64,000 bases of DNA from Daphnia pulex (GCF_021134715.1 NC_060026.1:7369001-7433000); one strand, 5' to 3'. Shown: positions 1 through 12,787, numbered from the stretch's first letter. Translations and numbers: made by a program. Notes: generated by a model not told the origin, from the sequence alone.

Positions 1-2
1 AC

Positions 3-893
3 CTATAGATGTCGCATTCGGGCAAATTGATTTCATCGTTAATGGCAGCCCACAGCTGAGCATGTAATTTGGAATTGTAGAGATCTCCAGCTGTAGCACT
101 CAAATTGTTATCGACTGCATTCATTACCCACTAAAAAGTTAAATTGGTTTAAGAAAGACTACGATAGCGAAATAATAAAAATTTTTACTTGAATCGATCG
201 TTCGCGACTAAATTCTTCACTGCGAGCATAAGAAAAATCATAGTCTGGATGAAACGAAGCATTTAGTGTGGCGATAAGATAAAATAACGTTTTGCGGCTT
301 ATTGTGTCACATAACGGGCCTTCTTCATCTCCTGAAACGCTGCAACTAAATAGAAAATGTCGTATGTCTAATGACTCGTACTATTTTTTTTTTTAAAAAG
401 CTCAATGCACCTTTGATTACTGAAATAACCTCCTGTTGGGGAAACAGCAAGCGCAGTTTGAGGAGCTGATAATACTTGAAGATCGTGCGGACCAGCACCG
501 GCCTCTGAATGGAAACGCTTATACAGTTGTTTTTCATGTCCTGCCAATTTGCATGAATAGCTTTCAATCCTGCAATAAAGCAATTTTACTATTAGGTCAA
601 CACAGAGATCCAAATTTTGCAGAAATATGCATGGCAACCAGTCCCGGCTTTCTGATTGGTTGCTGAGGAAGCCAATGAAAGTGGCGACCTTGTTGCTTAG
701 AAACAAACAATGAGCAAGTGCTTAAAATGTAAATATGAAAAAAATGTGGAAATAATACATATTTTATAGACTTAAAAAATGGGAATTAATTTTACTTTTC
801 TATTCATTACCTTCCAATAATGTTGCAGTCTCCAGTGAACATATTAAGAGCAGAGTTAACTTGCTCAAAGCGACTACTCTCTAAAAGCTTCAT
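3..893 (-). CDS. Maf1: MAF1 homologue, RNA polymerase III repressor (5' part; continues past the window edge)
   Basis: Four coding exons on the minus strand: 893-811, 569-411, 345-189 and 130-3; the last donor GT falls on bases 2-1, so the gene continues outside. Splice phases agree throughout. The start [16 protein letters not shown], the segment [15 protein letters not shown], the SAPQT motif, [17 protein letters not shown] and [16 protein letters not shown] follow the order of animal MAF1 A and B boxes. MAF1 is a phosphorylation-controlled repressor of RNA polymerase III that moves between cytoplasm and nucleus. The C-terminal acidic part is missing only because of the window boundary. The start is the only ATG that fits the family N-terminus. 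No damage is seen. Confidence 0.9.
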
Positions 894-2076
894 CTTTCAC
901 TAATGATTTGTACTTTGCTTTAAAAACAACTTTGGGAAATAAGTCACTCACAGAACCAACAGCAGTTTAAACTTTAGTTTCTTAAAACACTTCGTGGATG
1001 ACAGAAAACACCTTTTTTTGTGAACAAACTGACTGTTTCCATGACACAAAACCAATGTGTCAGTGCTAGGGTCACTTCTGACGTATAATTTTCAGTATAG
1101 ATTCTTGAATTATGTCTACTGAATGATCTCAACATTGAAGGTTTTCACTACAAAAACGAACTCTTTGTAGTTTAACCCAGGAGATGAGATCACTTGATAA
1201 GCAAACAAGCACAGGTTCACAAATTGAAATAAAGAGGTGTAGTAAACCGCCTGTGCAATGCTGCTTTTACTTGGTAAAACTCAGCACAACGCCTTATAAC
1301 TAGAAACCAATTTCTTTAAAGAATTATTTACGGATAGGAACAGGCAAACTACGCAGTTAACAAAAAAGGTTTGGTCTCTGATATTTGTTGACGGTTTTTT
1401 GTTAGGGTAGGGGTTCTTTGTTCTATTCCACACAGCGTTGCCAATTTCGATTATTTCGCAATCGCACTAGAAATTTCTTTTTGGATGCGGTACGCGGACC
1501 GCGGTACGTCTCCTGCGTTCCTGCGGACGTCACCGGAGTCACGAGTTAGTGTATTTTGCATATTCTTTACAATGCGTAAAAATAAACTAAATTTGGAGCC
1601 AATTTTTGAGTTAAGATTTCGTGTGCACAGAATAAACATCAAACTGATTCATTATGAGAAATAAGAAGACCGCTTTCCGTCCATGCAGGTCTAGTCTGAA
1701 TTGTGAACATGATAAAAAAAACTATAGGTTTTGTTAATTGAATTACTGTAATACTGTAAATGGCACATATTGTCATTGAATTAGTGATATGTAATAGGCC
1801 GCGTGTCCGCCAATATTTTTTTTTTTTGAATTGCCTTGAATATACATACAGATTTTTAGAATCAGGTAGGCCTATAATAAGTCTTGCATAGAAAAAAACC
1901 ATCTGTAACTGACATAAGTAAATGACTCTTCGTCATTTATACTGATGTATACCCCACTCTCCTTGGCTTCTGCGCTTCTCCCTAAAAATCTTAAACTGAT
2001 CTAGTGATCTTGTTATTAGCAGTTATTAGTTCATCTCTAAAATTTCAGAGTATCGCAGTCTGTTGGTTACTTTAGA
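894..2076. other. Intergenic, upstream of Maf1
   Basis: AT-rich sequence with short unrelated open frames on both strands. It should contain the Maf1 promoter, but no clear TATA or initiator stands out. No other gene is recognised. Confidence 0.4.
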
Positions 2077-2327
2077 AATGGGTATGGAGAGATGGTTGCC
2101 AGTCTCCATGTTAAATTTCCCATAAGGGGTCGTCCGCTCATTTTACTAAAAGGTCTCTTTGTATGTCCATATGCCGCAACAGCCTAGATGGCATTGATTC
2201 AAAGGGGCCTCCGTATCATGCCCATACAAATGCCGTACAAATGTCGCTAGTAAAAAAGTAGCTTCCCTTCGAGTCCCCTTATGGGAAATTTAACATGGTT
2301 ATTGGCAACCATCTCTCCATACCCCTG
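2077..2327. mobile_element. 251-bp non-autonomous DNA transposon (MITE) with ~50-bp terminal inverted repeats
   Basis: The left end (GGTATGGAGAGATGG, then CCATGTTAAATTTCCCATAA) recurs as a near-perfect reverse complement at the right end over about 50 bp. The element is flanked on both sides by CTTTAGA (2070-2076 and 2328-2334), a likely target-site duplication. The right end reads CAGGGG from outside inward, which together with a 7-8 bp duplication favours a hAT-type MITE. It has no coding capacity. Confidence 0.75.
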
Positions 2328-5300
2328 CTTTAGATGGATTTTGATGTACAAATCAAGAAATTCTCTATCTGGAAATTAAAAACCCCATTTATTCATTTAA
2401 ATTGAACTCGTTAGGTGCTATTTAAATAATATTTTGTTTTTTCTCAAATTTTTCGTTTATTTATTTTCGGACTTAAAAAAATTAAGCAACTGTAGTCCGA
2501 ATAAACAGTGGCAACGTCGCATCGTAGCCACAAAATTCAAATTCTCTATGGCAGATGGCAGACTTGCATTTTCGCAAATAAAAATACGTATATACTTATA
2601 TTTTCATTAATATTTTCGAGGTCTGCACGTTCTGCATGCCCTTTGTTTGAAAATGACCCCAAACCGTCACAAGGGCTCTCGGATTTTGAATTGTTGTGTC
2701 TTTGCTGCGCTTGTCTAAGGTTTCTCTTAAAATATTGAAAAATCTATAAAAAAAATTTATTCCATCAACCTTACACAAATCAAATGTCAAAAACATCATG
2801 ACACATCTAAATGTTAAAAATCAACTGCAAAAGCCTTAGCGCCAACTGCCACCTATAGTGATTTTGCTAACTAGTCATTTTTTATGAATCCTGTTGATGC
2901 GTTTCCTCGATCATGTAACAAGATTGGTGTACCATTGTGGTGTTCGAACATGTATTACTGATTTTATCGCAATAAATGAAATTCGCTGAATGTTTAGAAC
3001 TGTAAGAACTGCATACTCAAACTGAGCTGAGCTTATATTTCTTTCACAGTCCACCATCAGCCATCCGAGAAGAGGAGATTTGTTAGTTGTTAAATACCCA
3101 CTAAATATAGGATACGGTTATAGATAACTAATATAGATAACTAAGGAGCATTTAACCCAAGAGTTTTTAATTTTTAGATGGAAAATAGCAACAGCGGAGC
3201 GCAGCGGAGCAACCAGCAGGACCTATAAGACTCTGGTAAACAAGAAAACATTGAGGTTATGCAATGCAAACTTGAAGTTAGAAAATAACCTCTAGAATTC
3301 TAATAATTTTTACCGAACATTTTGTTGCCTATACACCGCCGCACGAGTTTGAGGGTAAGTTTGCGAGCGCAAATCTTCTAAACCAGTTTACATCGGTGTT
3401 GTCGCGTGCTGATATAATCTGACGAGAAAAATTTGCTGTTTTTCCATTTCCTATTTACTACTGCAGTCATCGACTCATCGTGGTTCCAGTCACGTAGTTT
3501 GATAAATATCGTCTGATACTTGACCGTCTGAACTTTTTGATACTTGTCCCCAGTGACTTGTTGTTTTAACTATTTCAGTCTAAGGACTCTCAGACATATA
3601 TGAATGACGTTTCAGACATATCAAAACATCTTTCCCAGAACAACAAGCCATGCACGTGTATTAATGCGGACGTGATGGCGACACAGTAAACTGGCGTAAC
3701 TTTGAATATAGATCTTATAGATCTTCTTGATTGCAGTAATTTTCAGCTTGTACTATTCTAACACAATGTAAATTAATGCTCGATAAAATAAAAACGGAAA
3801 AATGTTCAGATAGTTATCCATATTGGTTGAGGGTGGTAACTTTAAGCCGTGTGGTCGACTCGTGCCCACGACTAAAACAGTAAAAATATAAAAAATAAAA
3901 TTAATAAAAAAGTAACATATTTTGCAATGAATAGTTGTGTCAGCTCTTTTTCAAAGTTACCCAGACTCCATTCTGACGATGACTTGAAAAAAAAAACTTA
4001 AAATCTATGGTATTGCATGTATATTTTTTTTATTCTTACGAATTGCTTCCACTCTTGTGAAACATTTCATTCGTTTAATTTGTTTCAATATCAGTTGAAC
4101 GTTTAGATGTTCGGCCCTGTAGTTTAGTGGTAGAATTGGTTGAGATTTGGAGGCGGCGTTGCGATGGAAATAAAGATTATAAACATTTGGGTTTCAGTAG
4201 GTAATGGCAATTGAAATGTCCCAGCAGAAAAATATACTTGATTGACAGCCGCCCCAATTACAGTCCCTTGATGATAGGCTGGGGCTGCGCCCTTGATGAT
4301 TTCGGGAACTTATTGATCGACGGTCGCAAACTTGATTGCAGATTTCTGCCTGGCATTGCTGGTTACTCGCAGATGGGAAACTAAAATTCTGCCCTAATGG
4401 CAGGTTCCACTTCTTCGCTCTGGCGGCGGGTATCATATTATTTATTTTAATGTAAATTTCTTTAATACTCTCTCGCTCGTCACACACACGCTCACCTCAC
4501 CACACAGAATCCCGATCGACGGTCTTTATGTCCTACAGCCGGTACTCAGGTACAGGTGTGCATGGAATAGATTCCACATTTATATAAATTTTAAATCTTA
4601 CATATCTCATTTTCCATAGCCTGCGTAATTCCGAAGCTGAGTCTAATATGCCCTATATACCTTAGTTCCGGTCGTCTGTAATAAAGAGCGTAGTGCATGA
4701 CTCCGTGAGGTGAAGTGCGACTTCTATTTCATATTTCATTTAATAAATAGTTATAGTACTGCCACTGCTGATTCAGTCTATGCTAATTGTCGATGCTAAT
4801 TGGTCAAATTTTTTTATTCACTCGTTAAAATTCTCCAGGAAAAATTATATGTATGAGAAATATTTTTACATTTACACGCGCATCTAATAATAATTTTTTT
4901 TTTGCAAATGTCTGTGCATATAATAACCACATAGGCCTACTGATAAAATGAAGTGTTGAAATAATACAATTGTCGATGTAGAACTACTGACGTTCAGCTG
5001 TTATGGCGTACGTGATCACGTAACTTCAGCTTTCGAGAGTCACAATTTTTTTGGAAGTGGCAAAAGGTCACGATTCGTACCATCATCAATACACACACAG
5101 CAATCTATAATGTGGTAGTCGCTTTTAATGTTGAACCAAGGTTTGAGTACATACTTTGTCGTGTCGTTGCTGAGTATACACTTAAGGAAAACTCAATTGC
5201 TTTTCCAGCTTTTTGCTTACCAGACCAATTACAGCATTAATGTAGAACTATAGTGCCTAAATGCTCAAATTTCAAGTTCGTTCTGCATGTAAAAACTACT

Positions 5301-6230
5301 GCCTTTCAAATTTAGCCTTTTGGCGGGATTTCAGCTTTCGCGAGAGTGAACTCAAATGTTCACTAAAAGCTGGCAAAAGATGTTCCACAGTCCACACGCA
5401 CAGCAATGTTATGTGTTATTGATGCTTTTCATGAAGCTAACTTTTGAGTAGGCCTAGCCTACGTGTCATTGAGTATATAGGTGTGTTTCATTGAGTATAA
5501 TCAAAACTCAAAGAACTTTGCAAGCAGCAGTGTTCACGTGTTGATAACTAATATTTTTCGAAATCATCGCTGAATCTAATTATTCAAAACTACTTTTAAA
5601 GCTTAGCCCACGGTTTGAAAGCCGCTGTGATTTGGTCTCCTTGGCACCAAGCGATGCGGATTCCGCCCCGTACGGTGGATGTAGGCCTATATAGGTAGAA
5701 ACTAATTTTGATTACGAAGTTGGGAAAACTATATAAGTTACCGGAATAAATGGTAAACATTACCTTATACATAAATTGTGACTTAATGCTGAAGGGACAA
5801 TAAATAAGCTTCAAAATAATTATGCCTTATGGTTATGGATGACACACTCGGTATCAGTTCTATTTGCTCTTGTATAATTTTAGCAAATGTTGGCAAGGAT
5901 TTTGGTAGATAGGGAATTGAGGATCTATATAGAACCAATAGAACTATGAAACCATAAATTAAGCCTTTCTAAATTGACATACTCTATTCTGCATTCTTCA
6001 TATTAAAATTTATTGGTCTTCACTTAGTGCAGACTTTATACTGTAAATAATTTAAATAATTTGTAAAAAAAAAAGTTTAAAATGCCAATAATTTTCGGGA
6101 ATCTCGTTGCCTACGTGTAAAAATCATAATTTTAAAATTATTTATCCGCGGTGTGACCAATCGTATCTCAGTGTTTGTCAAGTACACTGAGAGCAGAGCC
6201 AATATAGCCAGCGCCAGCCAGTAACTAGAC
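2328..6230. other. Long non-coding stretch upstream of the ALAS array
   Basis: No exon with a coherent reading frame was found. Three copies of the palindrome TAGGCCTA lie here (4932, 5449, 5682). Near 4113 a tRNA-like start (GTAGTTTAGTGGTAGAATT) fits an A box but has no clear B box. Distal regulatory sequence for ALAS copy 1 may be present but cannot be defined. Confidence 0.4.
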
Positions 6231-6231
6231 T

Positions 6232-6268
6232 CCTTAAAAGTCGGGTGTAGCCCCCAACTTATTCAGTC
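6232..6268 (+). promoter_or_regulatory. Core promoter of ALAS copy 1: TATA-like box and initiator
   Basis: An arthropod-type initiator TTCAGTC lies at 6262-6268 with the presumed +1 A at 6265. A TTAAAAG box sits about 31 bp upstream. The same spacing is seen before copies 2 and 3, and each initiator lies 117-121 bp upstream of its start codon. The transcription start itself is inferred. Confidence 0.55.
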
Positions 6269-6335
6269 TAAAAAAGGCAAGCAGCTGTTCAGCTCCTAAA
6301 TTCAAGCTCCATAAGCTTAAATATAATCATAGTTT

Positions 6336-6366
6336 GAGGTTGCAGTAGCAGAGTTCCTACTCACCA
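6336..6366 (+). promoter_or_regulatory. 5'-UTR stem-loop of ALAS copy 1, IRE-shaped but with non-canonical loop
   Basis: AGTAG (6344-6348) pairs with CTACT (6357-6361) in a perfect five-base stem, with an unpaired C at 6343 just below it and a partly paired lower stem. The loop begins CAGAGT, not the CAGUGN needed by iron regulatory proteins. The stem keeps pairing relative to copies 2 and 3 (A-U in place of G-U). Confidence 0.4.
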
Positions 6367-6381
6367 AGACTTCAAAACAAG

Positions 6382-9300
6382 ATGGTAACAAAATTTTAAT
6401 TCGAATAATTTTAACATCGAATTTTTGTAGTCAAAATTTATTTATAAGTCATTTCTCCATTAGTATATGTGTAAGTTATACGAATAGTAAATACCCACCG
6501 CGAGTTTACATTTTCATCTGTTGTTTGATTTTAACTCCATATTCCCGATGATTACGATTAGATTAAAACAATCAAAATCTACATTAAAAAGAACAAAATC
6601 CTCTTCACTTTTATTTAAACGGACAAGTTTCACAGTTTACTATTCCTAATTGAAATTGGAATGTGGGCTCTAATGTTCAACCAACATGTCTATATTTATT
6701 GTCAGATCTACCAATTAATATAAAGGGTTTTACGAAGGATTATTACGTAAAAAACAACATTGTATCAATAAATCTTTACAGTTATTTCCCATTAACTATT
6801 GCGAAGCTTTACTTGTCTATTCCAATTTTTTTTTCTTCTTTTACTATCGTAAGCTCAAAGTTCGAACACAGGCTAACTCGACTCACATTTGGAACGAACC
6901 ATTTATCGCTTGATCGAGTCAAACTGATGAATAAACAAAGTCTCTGCAAGTTTTAGACTCTCGGAAGTCAACTGGACGCTGACATAGAGCATTATCGCTT
7001 GTGAGTTCTAAACTAACGTCCTGCTGTTCATAAGGGCACAGGGCAACCTATCCTCTACATAAATCATAACCTAAATGTCAAAGCAAAAGATGGTTTCTTT
7101 AATGATCAAAGTAGTTTTTCGGAAAAAACATCAGTCATCTCTAGATAAGTAGGTTATACTTGATAAAAAAATTGGGAGGGAGCGGCTGCTGACTTCTACC
7201 AATTCGCATTTATTTTCTACATACTAGATTTCTTATCCAATCAAATTTTTAGTATTATGTTTATTTTAATGTTGCGTTAAATCGTGTTAAATGAATAAAA
7301 AAACAAACAGCATACATTTTTTTTTAAATCGGCACATCTTATACAATTCTATAATTCAATATATTTTTCACATTAAGCAGTCTTAAAATTTATTAATTTT
7401 TTTCGTCATGTAGTTGCGCAAGTTTCCGTGCCCGTTCTTGTCCAGGCTTTCAGCACCTTACAAACGTCATCACGGGAAAATGCTGATGAAGAATTACGCA
7501 GAGATATGCCCGGTGGCATCTGCGGCTACTCGGATGTTTACCACTACCAATCCGGTCGAAGGTAGTGCCGTTGGTAAGAAACGTTGACTACTGCATTTAC
7601 AGATTGCGAATACTTAAACAACAATGACCTTCAATCGTTTCAGGGATTTCATCTCCATGTCCGTTCAAGGAAAGTGATGGAAATAATATAACGAACACCA
7701 GCACTCCAGTCGTCGATCACGACCTAATTAATCTTACTAGTAATTATTTCCCTCTAGTTAGTTAAAATTTTGGCTATCATTGCTAATTCACATTTCCCCG
7801 TAATTAAACGTGAAAAATAGAAACGAAATCTACGACCAAAATTAATTCAACAATCGAAGGTAAAAAATTTAAAACAGATACCGATTTCCACAGATTTTAG
7901 TTTTTTTTTAAATTAATCAAATCAATTTTAAAAATTAATTCAGGGTTTTTCCCTTATGAAGATTTTTTCCGTGATCAAATTTCCAAAAAGAAGCAAGATC
8001 ATTCCTACCGTGTTTTCAAACGCGTACTGCGTGATGCCGATAGTTTCCCTTTTGCCAAAGAATATTCCTGGGGAGAAAAGGACATCACCGTCTGGTGTTC
8101 GAATGACTACCTTGGAATGTCGGCTCATCCCCAAGTGAAGGAATCCATCAAGTAAATAAATCCAAATGAATTGAAAAAAGAATACGGTTGTATAACAACT
8201 GATTTTGTGTCTAGGAATGCGGCCGACAAGCACGGAGCGGGAGCCGGTGGCACTCGCAACATTTCCGGCAACACTTTGCTTCACGAAGAACTCGAAGGTG
8301 AATTAGCCAGTTTACACGAAAAGGAAGCGGCGTTGGTGTTTTCTTCGTGTTACGTTGCCAACGACTCTACATTATTCACGTTAGCCAAAGCTCTTCCTGG
8401 TAAAATTTTAAACATTTTTTTACCGATTGGTCTCCGATTTGTAAGTTTATTATCAACTGTTAAATTTAAAGGTTGCCACATCTTTTCCGATGCGGGAAAC
8501 CATGCCTCGATGATCCAAGGCATCCGCAACAGCGGCGTACCTCGTCACATCTTCCGCCATAACGATCCTTTTCACCTTCGACAGTTGTTGGAGAAAGTAG
8601 ATCCATCAGTGCCCAAGATTGTGGCCTTCGAGACAGTCCACTCGATGACGGGAGCCATCTGTCCACTGGCTGAGCTGTGCGAGGTCTCACATGAGTTTGG
8701 CGCTTTGACTTTCGTTGACGAAGTTCACGCCGTTGGACTTTACGGCAACGAAGGGGCCGGAATAGGCCAGAGAGATGGCGTCCTCTCTCAAATGGATGTC
8801 ATTTCGGGCACTCTAGGTATTTCAAATTCTAATTTCGATTGTGTTTTTTTTTATTGCTTGTTTCCGTTTAATTAAGCCTCCATTTTATCGGTTGAAATCT
8901 CGCCATAGGTAAAGCTTTTGGCAATTTTGGTGGCTACATTGCCGGTACCTCCAACCTGGTGGACATGGTGCGCAGCTACGCCGCCGGTTTCATTTTCACT
9001 ACATCACTACCGCCTACTGTCCTAAGCGGAGCCCTTGAGGTAATATTTTATTTTTAAATAAAGCCAAAAAAATATGCAATCAGATTTTTTCATGACATTG
9101 TTTCTCGTTAAAGACTGTTCGCATTCTGCGCACCGAAGAGGGAAGACAGCTGCGTGAATTGCATCAATTCAATGTTCGTTACCTACGGCGCAAATTGATG
9201 GAAGCTGGAATCTCTGTTGAACACACACCGTCGCATATCATCCCCGTTTTTGTAAGTTCCATCAACTGCCACAATTCTGTCCATTCTGCATTCTTTTGCT

Positions 9301-9835
9301 GATCTCATTCTTTATTTTTTTTTTTTTTTTAATTATTATTTCATCACTAAGGTCGCCGACCCAGAGCGTTCTTCAATGCTTTCCGATGAACTTCTTCGTT
9401 CCCGTGGCCATTATGTTCAGGTAAGAATTGTTCCGGACATCCTAGCTGATAATTTTGCCACATACTCACCCAGCAATTTATTTGTATAAAATCAGGCCAT
9501 TAATTACCCGACTGTTCCGCGTGGCCAAGAGAAATTGCGCATTTCTCCGACACCACACCACACCGTCGAGATGATGGATCGCTTTGTCGAGGATATGGTC
9601 GACATTTGGAAAAGTGTTGGTCTGCCTCTTAAAAGCAATAAATGCGGATCGGTATAGATATTCACATTTCATATTAAAACTTAATTCGGATTTGATCGAT
9701 TTATATTCTCTTCTTCAGGCGTGCACTATCTGCAAAAAAAAATTCCAGTCATTTAACAATAGCCTGGACTCGCTCATGGCTATGCTGGATAAGAATTGTC
9801 AGCTGCCGAATTGCCCTCAGGCAGTTGCTCTCTAA
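6382..9835 (+). CDS. Alas: 5-aminolevulinate synthase, copy 1 of 3
   Basis: Mitochondrial PLP enzyme making 5-aminolevulinate from glycine and succinyl-CoA, the rate-limiting step of haem synthesis. Exons: 6382-6384, 7414-7573, 7644-7739, 7944-8151, 8215-8399, 8472-8816, 8909-9039, 9114-9251, 9352-9420, 9496-9651, 9719-9835; 1608 nt, 535 residues, all phases consistent. Exon 1 contributes only the ATG, directly followed by GTAACA; exon 2 begins with Leu (TTG). Cys-Pro motifs lie at C7-P8, C33-P34 and C60-P61. GNHASMIQG is at 226-234, DEVHAVG at 300-306 (D300 contacts the PLP ring nitrogen) and GTLGKAFG at 330-337 with catalytic K334. A Cys-containing C-terminal exon ends with another CP dipeptide (NCPQ). 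AATAAA at 10165. Relative to the other copies it lacks one residue in the leader (RMFTTTN for RMFASTTN). Confidence 0.95.
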
Positions 9836-10461
9836 TTCAGCTTAAAACTCGCGCTGGCGGACGGTGGAGCGTGTCGTAGTTTGGTCGGATCGCGCCAAAA
9901 CATTTTAAAAAGAAGTTCTGGCAAAATATTTTAATTGGGATAAAATTACGTAACTCGAAAACTGCCATTCATTTAAATGTTTTGCGCATGAACAGTGTTC
10001 ACTTTGCCTTACCACCCCTCTGCTCCCTTTCAGTTCTAAGCGAGATATTCTTCAAAAGAAGTAGTGGAACTGTCAACATTGGATAAGTAGATATTTTGGG
10101 GTTAATTTTAGATCTCTATACAAAATTACTAATGTACCTTCTGTCAACGTAATACAACTTCAACAATAAAAATATATATGTATATATTTTTTTCAAAGTA
10201 AACGCGAAAGAAATACTCAGAAAATCTGTTGAAATTTGAGATGAGATTGAGATTCAGGAAAGTTTGATTTAACTGTCAAATTGATTAAACGGATAAAAAA
10301 AACTATTTCGTCATGTCAATTCCGAGTACGGTACCGTAAGAGCTTTATAAGATTCACTCTTTTTTATTTCATATCCTGAATATTTAGCAATGTAGCAATA
10401 ATGCATAATGAAGGTATCATTGCAGGAAGGTAAACATTTGACGATTGTAGGCATGGTTGGT
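9836..10461. other. 3' flank of ALAS copy 1
   Basis: Contains the 3' UTR with AATAAA at 10165-10170. From about 9940 onward it aligns with the sequence behind ALAS copy 3 (for example GGGATAAAATTA and the CCCCTCTGCTCCC stretch) better than with that behind copy 2. Confidence 0.6.
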
Positions 10462-10760
10462 TTAAGAAGATTCTAGATCAGGAAGGATCATTGCCGAATG
10501 TATTCTACGTGATTGCCGAAAAGTAGCAATGTAGCACTCCAATGATACGACTACGACTAAAAAAATCCAAGTGATACAGTTGAATCTGGCTCCGAAATAT
10601 CACCAAGATGTTGTAACACACCCGCGCCCAGAACACAGAGAAACGAACGAGTCAATCGCACTGGCCTTCGGGAGTGGCCCAGAGCACAGAGATAAGAGTC
10701 CGAACCCGTTGGCCTTCGGGATTAGCTTGGTTAAATCGGAATTCGAATTTGAACCATTTA
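10462..10760 (-). pseudogene. Decayed fragment of the LMBRD1 last exon
   Basis: On the minus strand this stretch aligns to the last ~300 bp of the intact LMBRD1 gene at 22106-22400. Shared pieces include TTGGATTTTTTTAGTCGTAG, TCGGCAATGATCCTTCCTGA and the same stop context, and the pieces ISVLWA and PEGQC survive in translation. It has small indels, lost frame and an internal duplication around the PEGQC segment. It lies behind ALAS copy 1 in the position the intact gene has behind copy 3, so it was carried along by the tandem duplication. Confidence 0.85.
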
Positions 10761-12740
10761 ACAAATTCTAGCAAATATGCCCAGTGTTTCATTTTATCCA
10801 TAAAAAATATATATATATTTTTTTTTGTAGTGTGAAAATCGCGGTTGATTTTAATTTTGTTAAAAAGCAACATGTACGGAATTGTTTTATTTTTTAACTG
10901 AAAATTAAGAAATTACTATAAAATATGCCAACTCTAAAATGGCCAACTCACTTCTCAACCAAGCACGCATACCATTCAAGTTTTAATTTGGTGCTGACGA
11001 GATACGTGCCATCTTGCGTTCTGGTTACTTTTTCTCGTTTGATTCACAAAATATTTACAGTAAGTTTTTGGCATTAGGTTTGACCGACGAACTACCAGAT
11101 GGTTTATAATCGTTCACGTGTCAATTTGATGTTTATATTGGAACTTTGGCGATTCTGGTAAGATATTCTTGCACCATCACTCACGCCATGAAGTTGAGCA
11201 AAAACTAGCTGTGTTTCAAAGTTTACAAACAATATTATTGCTTAGTTCATATACTTTAATTGATCTCAGTTGTTTAAGTCACGTATACCAGCTCAGTGAG
11301 GATAGGATAAAGTTCAATTTAACTTAAATATCATCGGTATGTCGTCAATGGAATATATCGCATCTGTCCCATTGGCATTAAAAAAAAAAGGACACGTATC
11401 AATTTCGGTTGGCAACACCGAAGTGTTGCCTGACGTCTAGACATAGCATAATATCGGGTGACATTTTTTCAAAATTATTTTGGCTCTCCAAAGCGTTGCC
11501 AAGTAAAACCGTACTTTTTACAAAATAATTTAAAAAAATTAAAATTTAAACGGTAGGCCTGAACGGCTTGAAAAAAAAAATAAAGAAACGCGCATATTTT
11601 GTTTGATTTGCTTACATAACTGTAAAGCGCTGTGAAGCAAATCACCAAAAAATTATTTCAATCGAATAGTGCGAAAATTTAGATTTTTATAAATTTATAG
11701 AAAATTGTAGCCGAGAGATAAAATGACAAAATCTTAAGAGTTAAAAACTGAGTTATCCTTGCTAATGCATTTTGGACGATTTTTGACGAATTGATGCAGG
11801 CGTCCATCAATGCAGTATGAAAGTCTGGTTTCCTGCTTACTACATTACTTTGAAAACCATTTAAATGTCAGTGCATTTGTTCGTTGTGATGTACGTAACT
11901 TTCGTTTGAGTGAACATAAATTTGCTGATGGTCAAATTGTGCGGTTTTTTTTTACACCAACATTCTTATAGTCATTCAAATTACATTATATAGATTCATT
12001 TATTTTTTTTTTATACCCAACATTTTTAAAAAGCAAAGCAATAAGCAGCGACGCGACTGTACCGTGTACCACTGTACCCGTACCGTCGCCTATCCGAATC
12101 CAGAGTAGGTCTACCTAGTGGAAAATTACAAGGTGATTAGCGGTGATTAGTTGATTACATAAAAACTAGGAATTAAAATCTTTATAGTTTCGGATCCTCC
12201 CGAAACTAGACTGAGCAGTTTTTTCGACCACTAGAGTTGCAGATGGGTTACCAGCTAGATTTTTAAAAATAATCTTGTAGAATAGATTTAAATATTGTTA
12301 TGACGAAAAACCATATTTATTATTATTAAAACCATATAAGATTATTCACTCCCAGGGAATGTTAACTTTTTTAGCTAATTTATTTTCGTCTGTTCTTACA
12401 TCCTTTTCTCCCGCAAAAATGATAAATTTAGGAAACCTTTCAACTGCTCTATATACAAGGCTGTATCGGAATTACAAGTAAAAAACCGCTACAAATCGGT
12501 TTCAGTGAAAACAAACCACCAGAACAGAAACTGTAAATTATGTGTGTACGTGTGTTAGATTTCTTTATGTAAATACCGGCGAAAATGCTGCCACTCGTGT
12601 AGGTTTTTCTGTTGATCAGCTTAGTTTCATATTTCGTTGATATTATACACTATATCGCCATGCAAGACGTTTGACCATCTGCATCTTCTAAATGTCATAC
12701 GATTCCCGTTAATCGCTAAGAGCAGAAACAACAAATTTAA
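10761..12740. other. Spacer between ALAS copies 1 and 2
   Basis: From about 10825 the sequence aligns, with many indels, to 16270-18200, the spacer before copy 3. Both run from a GTGTGAAAATCGC-like start through a shared CATATATTGC-type region to the promoter. It is part of a tandem unit of about 5.5 kb. No gene seen. Confidence 0.6.
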
Positions 12741-12750
12741 GGGAAGTGAA

Positions 12751-12787
12751 ATAAAAACCGCTGTTTGGAGCTGATAAATATTCAGTC
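12751..12787 (+). promoter_or_regulatory. Core promoter of ALAS copy 2
   Basis: ATAAAAAC at 12751-12758 lies 33 bp upstream of the presumed +1 A (12784) of the initiator TTCAGTC (12781-12787). The start codon follows 118 bp downstream. The same arrangement precedes copy 3. Confidence 0.6.

Noticed and set aside
4113-4190. tRNA-like sequence GTAGTTTAGTGGTAGAATT
   Set aside because: Fits an A box, but no GGTTCRANNCC B box or cloverleaf could be found. At most a degraded SINE head.
7940-8284. 114-residue minus-strand frame repeated at 14100-14444 and 19591-19935
   Set aside because: It is the antisense shadow of ALAS exons 4-5 and intron 4. It is conserved only because the three ALAS copies are.
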